From NCBI GenBank assembly GCA_025201845.1, contig MU603940.1, positions 62,001 to 126,000 of the forward strand: 64,000 nt of DNA, written 5' to 3'. The stretch's first letter is position 1. Every line of letters begins with the position of its first letter. Origin of the DNA: Martensiomyces pterosporus (taxonomy: Eukaryota > Kickxellomycota > Kickxellomycetes > Kickxellales > Kickxellaceae). Positions 1 through 11,225 of the stretch are shown here, one piece after another. Under the pieces are notes generated by a model, which was not told the DNA's origin, did no database searches, and worked only from the letters and a program-made list of their open reading frames with translations. The translations under genes were made by a program, and so were the position numbers.

Positions 1-2531
1 GGCCCATCGCCATTGCGTGCTCGTCCACACGCTCGTTTTTCTCGAGCCCTCTTTTTGCAGCCCGGCCCAGAACCCCGCTTATTCCGTTGCATTAGTGGGC
101 AGCGAGGCCTGCCTCTGGTGCTTGCCCGCCTCGCCGCCTGGGTGTCTTGTCTGCGCTACTGCCACAGCCGTGCAGTCATTTGCGGGAGCGCGCGCGGCTG
201 CCGCAATAGTGGTGGGCCTTTTGCGTCTTTCTGTGACACACTAGGCTAGCCCCCTTGGGCACATGCACGCATAGACAGCCTATTAGTTCGAAACTCCCAC
301 TCATCGCTCCAGCACCGCGCACACCGCCTTTCTGCCAATCCCGTACCGAGAAAATCGCTCTATTTCCTGGCGCCTCTTTCTCCTCTCCTCTCTACTTTTG
401 CCCCAGAATGCTTGCAGCTCGCCATTTAAAGACGGATACATCTGGACCCTTTGTACATGTACTCTTGACTATCAGTCTTCCTTCAAAATAGATACCAGCC
501 GTGTGCTCTCCATCTAGCCCGCGATACACAGCAAGCAGCTCTCTCTATCTTCTGCGCCGCCTCTTTTTCTCCGGTGTAAGTTGCCTTGCGCTCCACAGGC
601 CCCCACACCGACGCTTCAGCACCCAGCTCCGGCAGCACCTCCCACTCTCCGTTGCACACCACCTCGTGGTTGCTGTGGCCCCCCTCCTCATTTGGGTCCG
701 GTTCGCATTCCAACTAGTACTCCTGCTGTCCCGTTGTCAGCAGCACCGTTCTCGCTTGCCCTCTCTTCGTGCTCCACGCTATCTGCTTTGACAGCCTACT
801 TTTGCCGCGTCTGGCTCGGGATGGCTCATTAAGGCTGGCCACTACTAGCGTTCACCGTACTCATAGCTTAGCCATTAAAGCCTTGCGCTTTATTATACCT
901 ATTGCCGCGCTATATCCCCACCCCTATTTCTATTTATGCTAGCAGCAGCATCCTTGTCCTCTCATCCACGCCCTTCTTAAACACCCCCTTGGCTCTACCG
1001 ACTAGTGCTTCGGCTATGGTCGCTTCAGTCGCCTGCATACACTGATCAGACTCCCTCGCACACACAAAATCCACAACCAGAGCATCCTTTCAACGCCTTT
1101 GTGCCTTTCTTTCTGCATCGGTGCCATCCCTTAGTGTTTTGCTCTTCTCTCTTTTAACCCAGCCGCCACGCAGCATCAGCGCAGGACTCTCCGCTCGCAC
1201 GCACTGCCTGGGACCTCGAGCGCTTCTCAGTAGCCACACCACCAGACACACCAGAGCCGCTATACCCGAGCAAGCGAAAGCAAGGGCTTGTTCGAGATTC
1301 GGGATCTTCTGTTCGCATCCTTGATACCACCCACGCCTTGCTGACTCACGCCTGGGCTTTGCCAGTCTGCTTGGTCGCACAGGGCCTTCCTTAAGCGGAC
1401 GCTTTTAGCCCTTGGTTTTTATTTTCCACTTGGCATCCCTTTTTCTTCTCCATCGGAATTTTTGTACTCTGTTCTCGCCTTGGGCTTCTCTCTTGTTTCA
1501 CCTGCCCTCTCTCCCCCTGCTTGAGCTGCTCGCCTCCCCTTGAACAACAACAGCAACCTTGACACCCCCAGCTGCCCGCTCACACTCTTAGGCAGGGGCG
1601 TGCGCTCATCCTTCTCGACGCTCCCATCTATTTTTTTTGTTTATTTTCTGTTGGGCTTGTGCCAGCCTGGCTCGCTCGCTGAAAGCCCGCAAAATAGGCA
1701 GACGGAGGCATTCGGGAGAAATCTGGGTGTAGTTCATTAGCGGAAGCAGCACCAGCACCACCGCAGGAAAACCTTTCCACACACAAAACTATTTAGGGTG
1801 TGCGCTGTACACTCTGGCCCGCACTCCACCTCTTTTCTCTCTCGCATTTTTTTGCTCTGCTTTCTGGAGGTTCTTTTGGTGCTCTTCCTACGCTCAGTGG
1901 CTTTCCACCCCTTGCTGCCTGCACCCACGCACGTCAGACTCGCTTGCCGAACCTTCTTGCGATCTTCTGCTGGCGCTGTCGCTGTGCTCTCTGCGTTGAC
2001 GAGCTGCTCCAAAAGAATCGCCTGTTCTCTGCCACACACCTGAACCATTGTCCACTTTTTGTACCAGTATCCTTCTCACCTCTTGCCTCACTCCCCACTC
2101 TTCACTTCTCTCTCTATTTCTTTTCCATTTATATTGTCGTCGCTCTGCTGACTTGTATTTCTCCTCCTATTCCACTCGCCCGCTCGCCCTTCTGCACCTT
2201 GAAACACCAGCGCTCCAAGAGCTCTTTCGCCAGCACAGCCTGTGGTCCGTTCAAACCTGAAAGGGAAAAAGGGGTCTACCTCCGCTCCTTGGTGCCTCGT
2301 GCTGCTGTGTAACATAGACTCATCCCGCTTATTGCCACACCCACTTCACACACACCACTCCTTCACTCTGGGCTCTGCTCTTTTGATTCAACTTGCTCGT
2401 CCTGCCTGGTTTGCGGACTTGCATCTGTTGATCTGAGCCCTCCATTCTCTTGCTTTCTTTCATAGCCCCTCGCACCCCCTTTTGCGCCTTGCCTGTGAGA
2501 GCCAAGAGATCCAGCCCCAGCCTAGTCAGCA
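1..2531 (+). other. Long pyrimidine-rich leader/intergenic stretch upstream of the kinase gene
   Basis: No open frame here resembles a protein. The + strand is strongly C/T-rich almost to the kinase start codon, the same look as the leaders of several other genes in the window. A consensus 5' splice site (GTAAGTTG) lies at 576-583, and a pyrimidine-AG acceptor candidate (CCTAG) ends at 2525, seven bases before the ATG. A 5'-UTR intron of about 1.95 kb is therefore possible but unproven. Several short upstream ATGs are present. Confidence 0.5.
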
Positions 2532-5500
2532 ATGCTCGCTTACCAGCAGCAACAACAGCAGCAGCAGCAGCCGGTCTCGGTTGTTGCAGCCACAGCTGCT
2601 GAAAGCGCGGGTTCCGGCTCGGCTTCTACTGCTCCTACTGTCGCGGCAACCATGGCGAAGCCAAGGCTCGGCAACCACGGAATCGGCTCCTGGAACGCTC
2701 ACGGCGACAGCCGCAAGGCTGAAAACAACCACCACCCGTCGCCCAAAAGCTTTGCCAGCAGCAGTGCTTACCGTCTCCATGCAGTGAACGATTCGTCCGC
2801 TCTGTCCCGCAGCCAGCAGGATTCCCGTGGTAATCACCGCAGCGGCAACGGCAACAGCGACCGCAACAACCAGGTGGCCTTTGCCGCTCCCCACTGGCGC
2901 AACTACCACAACCATTACCAGCAGCAGCAGCACCACCACCAGCAGCATCAAATTGCTCCAGCCGGCAGCTACAACAACCGCCGCTCTGCTCGTCGCACTG
3001 CAAACGCTGCCAACATCAACCAGCAATGGCGCTCGACCACCAACCCTGCGACTGGGGCCAACACCAACAGCAACCCCAACCGCCTGTCCATCAACACTGC
3101 CAAGGCCATCAACAACCGCGACGTCGCGCCGTTCATGTCGTCGACTTTCCAGGGAACCGAGTCGCCGCTGCTCTCGGGTATCTCGCTTGCCCTGAGCAAG
3201 CAGAAGCAGCAGTACCAGCCTGACACCATGGTCCCCCCGGTCAAGGTGATCCCGGCGCTCTACGATGTTGCCCAGCCGCGCACGCCCCACCCTCTGTCCC
3301 CAGCCGACTCTCTCAAGACACCCGGATACATTGACCCCGAGAGCCTTCCCTTTGAGCTCGGGTCGACAATCACTGACAGCGGAACAGCCAAGCAGTACAA
3401 GCTGCTCAGCGTGCTTGGCGAAGGATCGTATGCTGTTGTCTATCTCGCTCGCTGCAGCCGCGACGGTGCAAAGTACGCCCTCAAGTGCCTATCGAAGCTC
3501 GGACTTACCGCTCGCCAGCTCTCCCTGCAGCGCTCCGAGCTGGAGATCCACTCGTCAGTGTGTCCCCACCCGCACATCGTGACTCTGTATTCGCACTTTG
3601 AAACGCGCGACTGGCTGTTCCTTGTGATGGAGCGTGTTTCTGGCCCAGACCTCTATGACTACATCACCCAGCACCCGGCGTTCAACGCCAACCAGGAGGA
3701 GCGCCGCTTTGTCGAGGCCACTCGGCTGTTTGAGCAGATGATCGATGCAGTTGCACACATCCACGCGCTCAAGGCATACCACCGCGACTTGAAGCCCGAG
3801 AACTTCATTCTTGGTGCTGACGGTAATCTCAAGCTGACCGACTTTGGCCTTGCTACGCGCGAGCCCCTGTCCACGGATTTTGAGTGCGGCAGCAAGCCCT
3901 ACATGAGCTACGAGAACCGCAACGGCGGCCTCAACCCAAACGACCCCACTGTGTATGGCCCTCGCGACGACTACTCGCCCCGCCTCTCTGATGTGTGGGC
4001 TCTTGGCGTGCTCTTCCTCAACCTGCTCTTTGCGCAGTCGCCCTGGACTGATCCTTCACGCGAGTCGTGCTTCAAGTTCTGCCAGTTCCTGCGTGAGGGC
4101 GCGGGGTTCCTTGTGGGCCAGTTCCCCAAGCTCCCTCGCGAAGTGGCGGACTTCCTTGTTACACGCGTGTTTTCGCCCGAGAGCGGCCGCTGCAACGTGC
4201 TCGAGTTCAAGCAGTGGGTCCAGGCACTCGGCTACCCGTTCAACCCACCCAAGCCCGGCGCTGCCGTGCCGCGCCCGATCAACTCGCGCCACAAGGCAAG
4301 TGTCGCTGGCCGCCGCGCGGGTGGCTCTGGTGGTGGCAGTGCTGGCAAGTCGCTCAACTCTGGATCGGCAGGCAAGAAGTGGTCCCCCATCAATGGCTCC
4401 TACCACTCGCTCACCAAGCCCCACCACATGCCACACCCAGCCCAGCCCACGACTGCCGTTGCGCTTGATTCAGCAGTTGTCGTCACCAACGCATCGGCTG
4501 CGGCGACTGCAGCAGCAGCATTGCATGCGGACGGTTCTGCTGCTCCCTATGCCAAGCCCAAGTCTCCGCAGGCGAAACCGGCCCCTCCTGGAATCTACAT
4601 CAGCAAAGCATCGGCTGCTGCCGCTACTTCAGCTCAGCACGGAGCTGCTCTTCCTGGCGCGCAGAATGGTGGATCGTCGATGCTGAACGTTCACCACATG
4701 GGCAAGCACAACCTGTCGACGTCAGTGCCTGCCCTTGTGTTCAGCCAGATCATCCCAGCGACCCAGGCGGCAGCTGCGCGCAAGATGATGCCTCGTGAGC
4801 AGAACCAGACGGCGGCCAAGGCGGCGGCTGCTATCCTGCAGTCGTCGATGCTCTGCCTGCCAAAGAATGGTCTTGGTCAGGGCAAGGAGGATGACAGCAA
4901 GGACATCGTTTTTCCTCTGGATGATGACAATGAGGGCCACTCGTCGTGGAACCAGCTGGACGATCTGTCGGAGGCTGAGGACGAGGACGAGGACGAGGAC
5001 GAGGATGAACGCTCCGACGTCGGGTACCGTGCAGCAGCAGCAGTCGCTGCTAGCAAGTTCCCCATGCAGACAGCTGCTGGCTCCTTTGGCGTCAGTCTGG
5101 CCAAGAGCGCAATCTTTGACTCGGACGAGGAAATGGACTTCTCGGCGCCGCTGTCGTTTGAGGACAGCCACCACATCGAGACTGCTGCTCCGAAGAGCCT
5201 GGCTGCTGACAAGCCAGCGCCGCCAACCACCATTCCCCAGCCACCCTCGGAGCCAGCTGCTGTGGTCGCTAGTAGCACCCTCGACAGCTCGTCTTTCTCC
5301 GACGACTTTGACGTTTTGGGCCACTTTAGCGACGAGGATGACGATAGCAGTGCAAATGACAGGACTAGCACGGGCGCCCCTGGCCCAGCGCAGTCGACCA
5401 GCCGCGTGCGGTTCAGCAACATCCCACAGCCACCAGCAATCCTGCCTCTGGCTCGCAACAACATCCATGCAGATGCGCCAACCAACTCGGCTGACAGCTC

Positions 5501-6122
5501 GCTGACAGCGACGCTTGTCACTTCGTCTGTGGAGTACTACAGCCCCAAGATGGTGCCAGCACCTGGCACTGCGGCCGGCGTTAACAGGAAGAGCGGCAGC
5601 CCGCAGAACATTGATGACGCAGATGGCGGCATTGACGCGGATGACGAGGCTGATGGTCGCTGGCGCCAGCACAAGGCTATCAATAGCATCGGCAATGGCG
5701 GCTTCTCGGCCAGCCACAAGAGCAGGGTGCCAGCAGCAGCTTCTGGCTCTGCCCCACGTAATGTGCACTTTGGTGGTGGCGCTGCTGGAAGCCGCTACCA
5801 CCAGCACCAGCACCGTCATGGCTCTGGCAAGCCACTGCACAAACTGTCTTTGCCAGCCAAGAGCACCAGGTCGCCTGTGATGCAGCACAGCATGCCAGCT
5901 CCGATCAACGCTCTCGTGCACAAAAGCGCGCTTATGGACGAGCAAACCAGCTTCTCTTGGGCGGACGACGCCGACGAGCTGCCCATCCCCAGCTTGGCTG
6001 CACAGATTGCCAATGCCACGGTTGGCGACACTGCCGAGGAGGCGCTTAGCGACGAGCTGTCCTGGCCTGTGGATGACGACCACAACCAGCTGAGCGATGA
6101 CATGTTTGCCATGGAACTCTAG
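2532..6122 (+). CDS. Ser/Thr protein kinase, Ran1/Ksp1-like, with long disordered tail
   Basis: The 1196-residue single-exon protein has a kinase domain at about residues 288-565. It shows the glycine loop GEGSYAVV (from residue 296), the ATP-binding Lys in ALK (318), the catalytic loop HRDLKPEN (from 417) and DFG (437-439). The domain's local sequence (GSKPYMSYENRNGG after the activation loop) is closest to the fungal Ran1/Pat1-Ksp1-Sks1-Vhs1 group, which links nutrient signals to growth, filamentation or meiosis. The N-terminal 280 residues are low complexity with a poly-Gln run near residue 6. The C-terminal 600 residues are Ser/Ala-rich with an acidic Glu/Asp run near 815-825, and look unstructured. 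All catalytic residues are present, so an active kinase is expected. The start is the first ATG of the frame. Family assignment is firm; which paralogue it matches is not. Confidence 0.9.
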   Translation: MLAYQQQQQQQQQPVSVVAATAAESAGSGSASTAPTVAATMAKPRLGNHGIGSWNAHGDSRKAENNHHPSPKSFASSSAYRLHAVNDSSALSRSQQDSRGNHRSGNGNSDRNNQVAFAAPHWRNYHNHYQQQQHHHQQHQIAPAGSYNNRRSARRTANAANINQQWRSTTNPATGANTNSNPNRLSINTAKAINNRDVAPFMSSTFQGTESPLLSGISLALSKQKQQYQPDTMVPPVKVIPALYDVAQPRTPHPLSPADSLKTPGYIDPESLPFELGSTITDSGTAKQYKLLSVLGEGSYAVVYLARCSRDGAKYALKCLSKLGLTARQLSLQRSELEIHSSVCPHPHIVTLYSHFETRDWLFLVMERVSGPDLYDYITQHPAFNANQEERRFVEATRLFEQMIDAVAHIHALKAYHRDLKPENFILGADGNLKLTDFGLATREPLSTDFECGSKPYMSYENRNGGLNPNDPTVYGPRDDYSPRLSDVWALGVLFLNLLFAQSPWTDPSRESCFKFCQFLREGAGFLVGQFPKLPREVADFLVTRVFSPESGRCNVLEFKQWVQALGYPFNPPKPGAAVPRPINSRHKASVAGRRAGGSGGGSAGKSLNSGSAGKKWSPINGSYHSLTKPHHMPHPAQPTTAVALDSAVVVTNASAAATAAAALHADGSAAPYAKPKSPQAKPAPPGIYISKASAAAATSAQHGAALPGAQNGGSSMLNVHHMGKHNLSTSVPALVFSQIIPATQAAAARKMMPREQNQTAAKAAAAILQSSMLCLPKNGLGQGKEDDSKDIVFPLDDDNEGHSSWNQLDDLSEAEDEDEDEDEDERSDVGYRAAAAVAASKFPMQTAAGSFGVSLAKSAIFDSDEEMDFSAPLSFEDSHHIETAAPKSLAADKPAPPTTIPQPPSEPAAVVASSTLDSSSFSDDFDVLGHFSDEDDDSSANDRTSTGAPGPAQSTSRVRFSNIPQPPAILPLARNNIHADAPTNSADSSLTATLVTSSVEYYSPKMVPAPGTAAGVNRKSGSPQNIDDADGGIDADDEADGRWRQHKAINSIGNGGFSASHKSRVPAAASGSAPRNVHFGGGAAGSRYHQHQHRHGSGKPLHKLSLPAKSTRSPVMQHSMPAPINALVHKSALMDEQTSFSWADDADELPIPSLAAQIANATVGDTAEEALSDELSWPVDDDHNQLSDDMFAMEL

Positions 6123-7727
6123 GTGCTGGTTCTGATGCCGCTTCCTCCCGCCTCTCAAAAACAAAATGGGCCAGACATCCAGCGGAAGCTAGGCTCTGCC
6201 GCCATGCATCGCCCCTCCTCCGCTGTGGTGCCTCTTGTCCCACACTGCCATCACGACACTTCTCTATGTGGTTCTATCTACCTTTACGTGCACTAACCCA
6301 ACACCCCCACCTCAGCACTAGGCACACATGCACGCATCACTCATACTGCCCACTGCTTTGCCTCTCTTAATTATGTATGCCAATGTACTTTTCCACTCCC
6401 TCTTTCTCTACTTCGTCTATTTACATGTATTTCTTCCGTTCCAACATCAGTGGAGAGCAAAATAAACACACTGCCACTCAATCGCCAAATGTGTCTGGCC
6501 GATTAGGCTCGACAGCTGGAAAGTGGACAGAGCACTGTTGGTTCATCGCCCGTCAGCTGCTGCTGCGGTTGGTGTTGTTGCTGGTGAAGCATTCGAGCCA
6601 GGCGGAAGGGTAGTAAGCAAGAAACAGCATCCCTCGTTTCTGTTGAGGCGAGCGAACCCAGAAGCACAGTCAGAAGCGGCCCTATTAGGGCCAACAGCAC
6701 AAGGCGCCTTCCGTTAGCTCGAAGGCTGTGCCATTGTTGTATCAACAGAAGGCAAGAAACAGTAGCAGGGACAGGCGAAGCGAGCATTTCGCATTTCGCA
6801 CTTCGCATAGAGCGACGCTGGCACGCCTCCCTCTCCCTTTGGTCCCTCCCTCCCTTCCCGGCATTTGTGGACAGCTTTTCGGTTTCTTTGGGAATGGCGC
6901 TGGGGGATCTGTTTGTGCGCAAAGCAGAGACAAGAGAAAGCAAGTAGCTGTGCTCTCATTCTTTGCAAACAGAATAAGGGCGAAATACAGATTGTGACTG
7001 GAAAAGTGTAGCAACGTAAACTGGCGAGGAAAAAACGTTGGATGCACAAGAACAAAACATCTCTTATTGTGCATCGCAGTGGACCGTTCGAGAGAGAGCC
7101 TGGATGCGGCTGCAAAGGCGCGGGCTGGTAGCGCCAGTCGAGGGTTGTGCTTAAGCTTTTTTTTTTTGTTGCTGATTCAGCTGGCGCGCCAAATCGAGAT
7201 GGTGCAGGCTCATCCTGTGTGCCGACTTGGCACTAGCATTGACAGAGGAAGCGACCTTGCCTCTCTTTCTCCCGCACCCTTACATTCAACGCAAAGCGCA
7301 CTTGTGCTCCCTCTGCCATTTTCTTGCCTATACATAGTCGCACATACTACATCACTGTTATCGGTGTTGGTGAGCGCAATCGGTGCGTTGTACGCGTGCA
7401 TATATACCAGGAGCGTCTACAAGATCTATATCGATTAAAGGTACGAAAATGAGACACCGAGCTTCAGATATCGCTCATCTATGTGTTTAGCTTTTCGCAT
7501 GTACGAGTCTCGTTAATCGAGCAAGCTGCCGAGAACAGTGGACCAGTCTGCAATGTTGCAACTTGGGCCACATGGTTGCATAGATGCCATCATGCAGCTG
7601 ACACCCTTTCCTAGCTCTGCTTGCATTTTACATGCCATAGTTCAGAACAGTCGCTAGCTGTCAGTAGCAACCCGGGTTTATCGCTCCAGATACTGATATT
7701 TCCAATTTGATCGAGAACGCCCGAAGC
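6123..7727. other. Intergenic region, no gene seen
   Basis: This 1.6-kb stretch separates the kinase stop codon from the next ATG. It contains only short frames without recognisable protein content, a T9 run near 7158, and C/T-rich segments. I see no tRNA, repeat or transposon signature. Confidence 0.5.
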
Positions 7728-10700
7728 ATGGATGGCAGAAATCGCGACTGCAACTTGGCATTTGTACCAGCCGCGCTTCAGACAAGAAACCACCCTCTAA
7801 CAGCCGGTGGTGCGCCTGAGCCAAGCGGGCGAGGTGCAATCGCCAGCAAGGCCTCACTAGGACCCGCTTGCTCGGTCAATGGCACTGCTGAGCCCAGCCG
7901 TAGCTCCTACCACCCATACGCTCGAAACTCCCTGGGCGATGGCGTCAGCCGTGTCAAGGATAGGCCTCAAAGCTATGTGCAGCAGGGCCCGGGCTACCAG
8001 CTGAGTTGCCCCAGTGGCAATGGTGCAGATGCATGGCAGAGCACGCTGGTTTATATCGGCGCCGACGAGGGCCAAGGCATCTCGCATTTCCAGCCGCTGC
8101 CAGCCGCGTGCAGCCGTCGCTGCAGCAGCAGCAGCAATGCTGCTGGCGATTCTGGGCTACGGCCATTTCCCAGACCAAGACCATCAGTCGACAACTTGGG
8201 TGATAGTGTGAATTCACTGCCTGCACCACCACCGCCACCATCAACACCGAATGAGAGCCGCATTTTGCGTCGCCAGCAGAACCAGTACAAGCGGCATGGC
8301 AGCGTCACCCTAGCATGGCAGCAGCGGCTGAGTGGAAGCAGCCTGGGAAGTATCAAATACGGCCGCGGGTCTTTTGCTAGCAATGCCGACCCGCCAGGCC
8401 ATGTGCGCGATGGTGCCAACTGCGCTAGCCAGAGGGCATCGCGCTTTTCGTCTGGCGATTGTGTGGGTGAGCTGCTTGCGGACACAGGTGCTTCGCCAAT
8501 ATCGACTCCAGTCAACACATGGTATCGCTTGTCACAAGCAAGCAACAGCAGCAACAACAATGCGACTCCTGATGATAGCGGTGGAATGCCCGTTTGCCGC
8601 CGCGGGAGTGTCCGCTCTGCTACTATTGGCACGCCAACGCCAGCCAGATGGACAAGCAGCAGCTTTGCCACCCCCGGAGTGGACCACAGCTGGGGTAGCG
8701 ATTCAGCAGACAGCGGCTGTTCTAACAATGGGCTGGCGCCAAGTGAGCCGCAGGCCAAAAGAAACTCCCAGGCTGGCGGCGCTTGCGGCAGGTCTGGTGC
8801 TCGTTACGGCGACAGTGGCGGCAGACAGCCGTGTCGTCGGCAGAGCTGCACCTTGTTTGTTCCCGTAAACACATCCCGTGCAAGCGCCTCCGCAGCTCAG
8901 CGGCTCCGGCTCTGCGAAGGCAGTAGCCACGGGGAAGCCAGCCAACTCCAAGGTGGTGCCGCCATTGGAAATGGGAATAATGGTGCGTGCAATGCCAATT
9001 CTGCTGAGGAGGGCGATTGTGGCAGCAGTATTGGTAATAATAGGGAGGGTGATAAAGGATTAGCCACATCTGGGTCAACTGCCTCCGCTGCTTGTTGCCA
9101 TCAGTCGTCAGCACGGCCATCGCTGTATTCAGGCATGAATGGCATCCCGACTGGTGATTGTAGCGCAGCTAATGTTGCCATTCCTGGTGTCAAAGATCAA
9201 TTGATTGCGCCACGGGAGAACGACAACGCCATGGGCTGCTGTGCTGAGAATTCTTGCACTGGAATGCGGACCACTGGCAGCAGCAGCGCCCGCTCACCAG
9301 CACACAGTGCCTACAGCAGCAGCAGCAGCATTGGTGGCTTTAGAGCAAGTAGCAGCAGCGCCTCGAGCCGCGGATCATCCATGCTGCGCAGCGGTGCAGG
9401 TAGCTGGGAGACAAGCATGGTGCTTGTGATGAGCGAGGCAGGCGCTGTCACTCAGGGCTGTTCATCTTCATCTTCAAGTGACCGTCTGCTTACTCATTCT
9501 AATCTTGGCGCAAGCGTGACCACCACCGCCAATGGTGCTGCTGCTGCTACGTTGAGCGAGGGATGCGCCATCGGCAGAGGCTCATCGACACCACACAATC
9601 GCAGCGGCTCACACTCCGCCGAAAACCCAAATCCAGAGTGGCTTACACGGCCTGCCCAACAATCTGTCGCTGCTGGCGGCAATGGCAGAAGCAGCAGCAG
9701 CAGCAACCATTATCACAATTCCACTGAGACAACAGCTCAACCCGGCCACAAGCACTCTCCGTTACACGAGGCCGCTGATTATAGCTTCGTACCACAGAGC
9801 TTGCGAGTCTCGCAAGGTCAGAATGGGCCACCAGGTGCAGACGTACAAGCAGATGGAGATGGCCCTGTGCGAGGTACAGAGAGGAACAGGAACTTGGAGG
9901 CGAGAGAGGAAGGTGGTGTTGGCAGGCTGAGGTCAGTCGCATCGCCTACCGCATCAGATCGGGCAAAAGCGAAAAGCAGCGCCTCTTGCACCTTCTCTTC
10001 ATCGCATGCCGTCGCCGCCAAGCCAGCCGGCCCCTTCTTTTCCTCTTCCGCCACGTCGCCGCTGCCGCCCCCTCTTTGCACTTCCACACCCTCTTCTTCC
10101 AGCTCGGCCTCTGATAGCCACGTAACCCCTGGACGCATTGCCACTGTATCAACCTCTCTTTCTTCACACTCGCGCTCAAACTCGGCGGGCTCGGCATCAG
10201 CTACACCAGTATCACAGCATACGCTTTCGACATCGCGTGGATACCCGCATTCGTCTTCTTTGGACATAGAAACGGTGGTTGGTGCGGACGAACTCAGCAC
10301 GTATACTGCAGCGCACTCCCGCCAGGCAGAAGGGGCAAATCCCAGCATTAGCTTCGGTCGCAGCAACAGCAGCGCCTTGGAGAAGCCTTGCAAGGAAAGC
10401 AAGGACCCGACGCGCCGCAGACACGCGCTATTACTGACCAACCCGCCCAAACAGGCGCTTCCGCTGTTGCCAGAAGAAATGACATCACTTTCGGTGCCCT
10501 CAGATGCCACCACAGCGCCTGCTCTAGCGCCTACTCTGGCAGCTGATGAGGCAAGCTCCGCGGCCAACACCACCGCAGCATGCACACCAACTGATGCCTT
10601 GCGGTGTGGAAGCGGCGCAGAGAAGGTGGGCAAACATATCTCCATGGGAGGAGACAATTTGTTTGACAATGCGGCGGGAGTGGTGAACTCGCCGACGCAT

Positions 10701-11225
10701 TTTGTTGTGCAAAAGAAGCAGCAGCAGCAGAGGCGGTGGCCACAGGAGGCGTTGGCTTATGTACCCCAGGAGGCTGGCGAGCATGATCTGGATCGTAACA
10801 CCTTCAAGTACTCGAGCAAAACTGGGGTTGCTGGAGAGCACCATCGAGACTCCCACTTGCAGGGATATGATGCGCACAGCCAGAACGACAGCAGCGATGC
10901 GGAGGACATTGCGCGTCACCCGACGCTGGTCTTTGACAGCTCTCCGATTCTCCGTGCCAGCGCACTAATCGAGGAGGCTCTTGTCGATGCTGAGAGCCAT
11001 AGGCGCACGCTGCACACCACCGATTCGAACCAAACAGCAGCCAGCAGCTCTGGAGAGTCCAGCTCAGCAGAAGATCCCGATGCTGGCATGCGTTTGCCAC
11101 ATCGGCGAATTCGCTCGCAGTCTGATGTGCGGCCTACGAACTACGGAGCGTCTGGTAAGTTGCTATGTGGAATCTGCTTTTACGCTTCCCTCTTCCCCTC
11201 ATCTCCTTCCGCTGCCCGCTTCTGA
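7728..11225 (+). CDS. Ser-rich open frame, probably the first exon of the RasGEF gene
   Basis: The frame opens at the first ATG (7728) and encodes about 1165 residues that are very rich in Ser, Ala, Gly and Asn with short SSSS and PPPP runs. Several basophilic-kinase or 14-3-3-like motifs occur (for example RRGSVRS and RIRSQSDV). No folded domain is recognised. A consensus splice donor G|GTAAGT sits at 11154/11155, and the 23 codons after it look like intron. Splicing in phase to an acceptor ending at 13308 (CTCTTGCAG) would join it to the RasGEF frame and give a protein of 2615 residues. The alternative is a separate gene of unknown function that ends at 11225. The coding nature of the frame is likely from its length; the join is inference. 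Confidence 0.6.
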   Translation: MDGRNRDCNLAFVPAALQTRNHPLTAGGAPEPSGRGAIASKASLGPACSVNGTAEPSRSSYHPYARNSLGDGVSRVKDRPQSYVQQGPGYQLSCPSGNGADAWQSTLVYIGADEGQGISHFQPLPAACSRRCSSSSNAAGDSGLRPFPRPRPSVDNLGDSVNSLPAPPPPPSTPNESRILRRQQNQYKRHGSVTLAWQQRLSGSSLGSIKYGRGSFASNADPPGHVRDGANCASQRASRFSSGDCVGELLADTGASPISTPVNTWYRLSQASNSSNNNATPDDSGGMPVCRRGSVRSATIGTPTPARWTSSSFATPGVDHSWGSDSADSGCSNNGLAPSEPQAKRNSQAGGACGRSGARYGDSGGRQPCRRQSCTLFVPVNTSRASASAAQRLRLCEGSSHGEASQLQGGAAIGNGNNGACNANSAEEGDCGSSIGNNREGDKGLATSGSTASAACCHQSSARPSLYSGMNGIPTGDCSAANVAIPGVKDQLIAPRENDNAMGCCAENSCTGMRTTGSSSARSPAHSAYSSSSSIGGFRASSSSASSRGSSMLRSGAGSWETSMVLVMSEAGAVTQGCSSSSSSDRLLTHSNLGASVTTTANGAAAATLSEGCAIGRGSSTPHNRSGSHSAENPNPEWLTRPAQQSVAAGGNGRSSSSSNHYHNSTETTAQPGHKHSPLHEAADYSFVPQSLRVSQGQNGPPGADVQADGDGPVRGTERNRNLEAREEGGVGRLRSVASPTASDRAKAKSSASCTFSSSHAVAAKPAGPFFSSSATSPLPPPLCTSTPSSSSSASDSHVTPGRIATVSTSLSSHSRSNSAGSASATPVSQHTLSTSRGYPHSSSLDIETVVGADELSTYTAAHSRQAEGANPSISFGRSNSSALEKPCKESKDPTRRRHALLLTNPPKQALPLLPEEMTSLSVPSDATTAPALAPTLAADEASSAANTTAACTPTDALRCGSGAEKVGKHISMGGDNLFDNAAGVVNSPTHFVVQKKQQQQRRWPQEALAYVPQEAGEHDLDRNTFKYSSKTGVAGEHHRDSHLQGYDAHSQNDSSDAEDIARHPTLVFDSSPILRASALIEEALVDAESHRRTLHTTDSNQTAASSSGESSSAEDPDAGMRLPHRRIRSQSDVRPTNYGASGKLLCGICFYASLFPSSPSAARF

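Noticed and set aside
2526..3290. 254-residue minus-strand frame opposite the kinase N-terminus
   Set aside because: It is a reflection of the repetitive CAG/CAA and Ala codons on the coding strand; it has no features of its own.
4722..6164. 480-residue minus-strand frame across the kinase C-terminal tail
   Set aside because: It is antisense to a coding low-complexity region and lacks any domain or usable start context. It is best explained by GC-rich composition.
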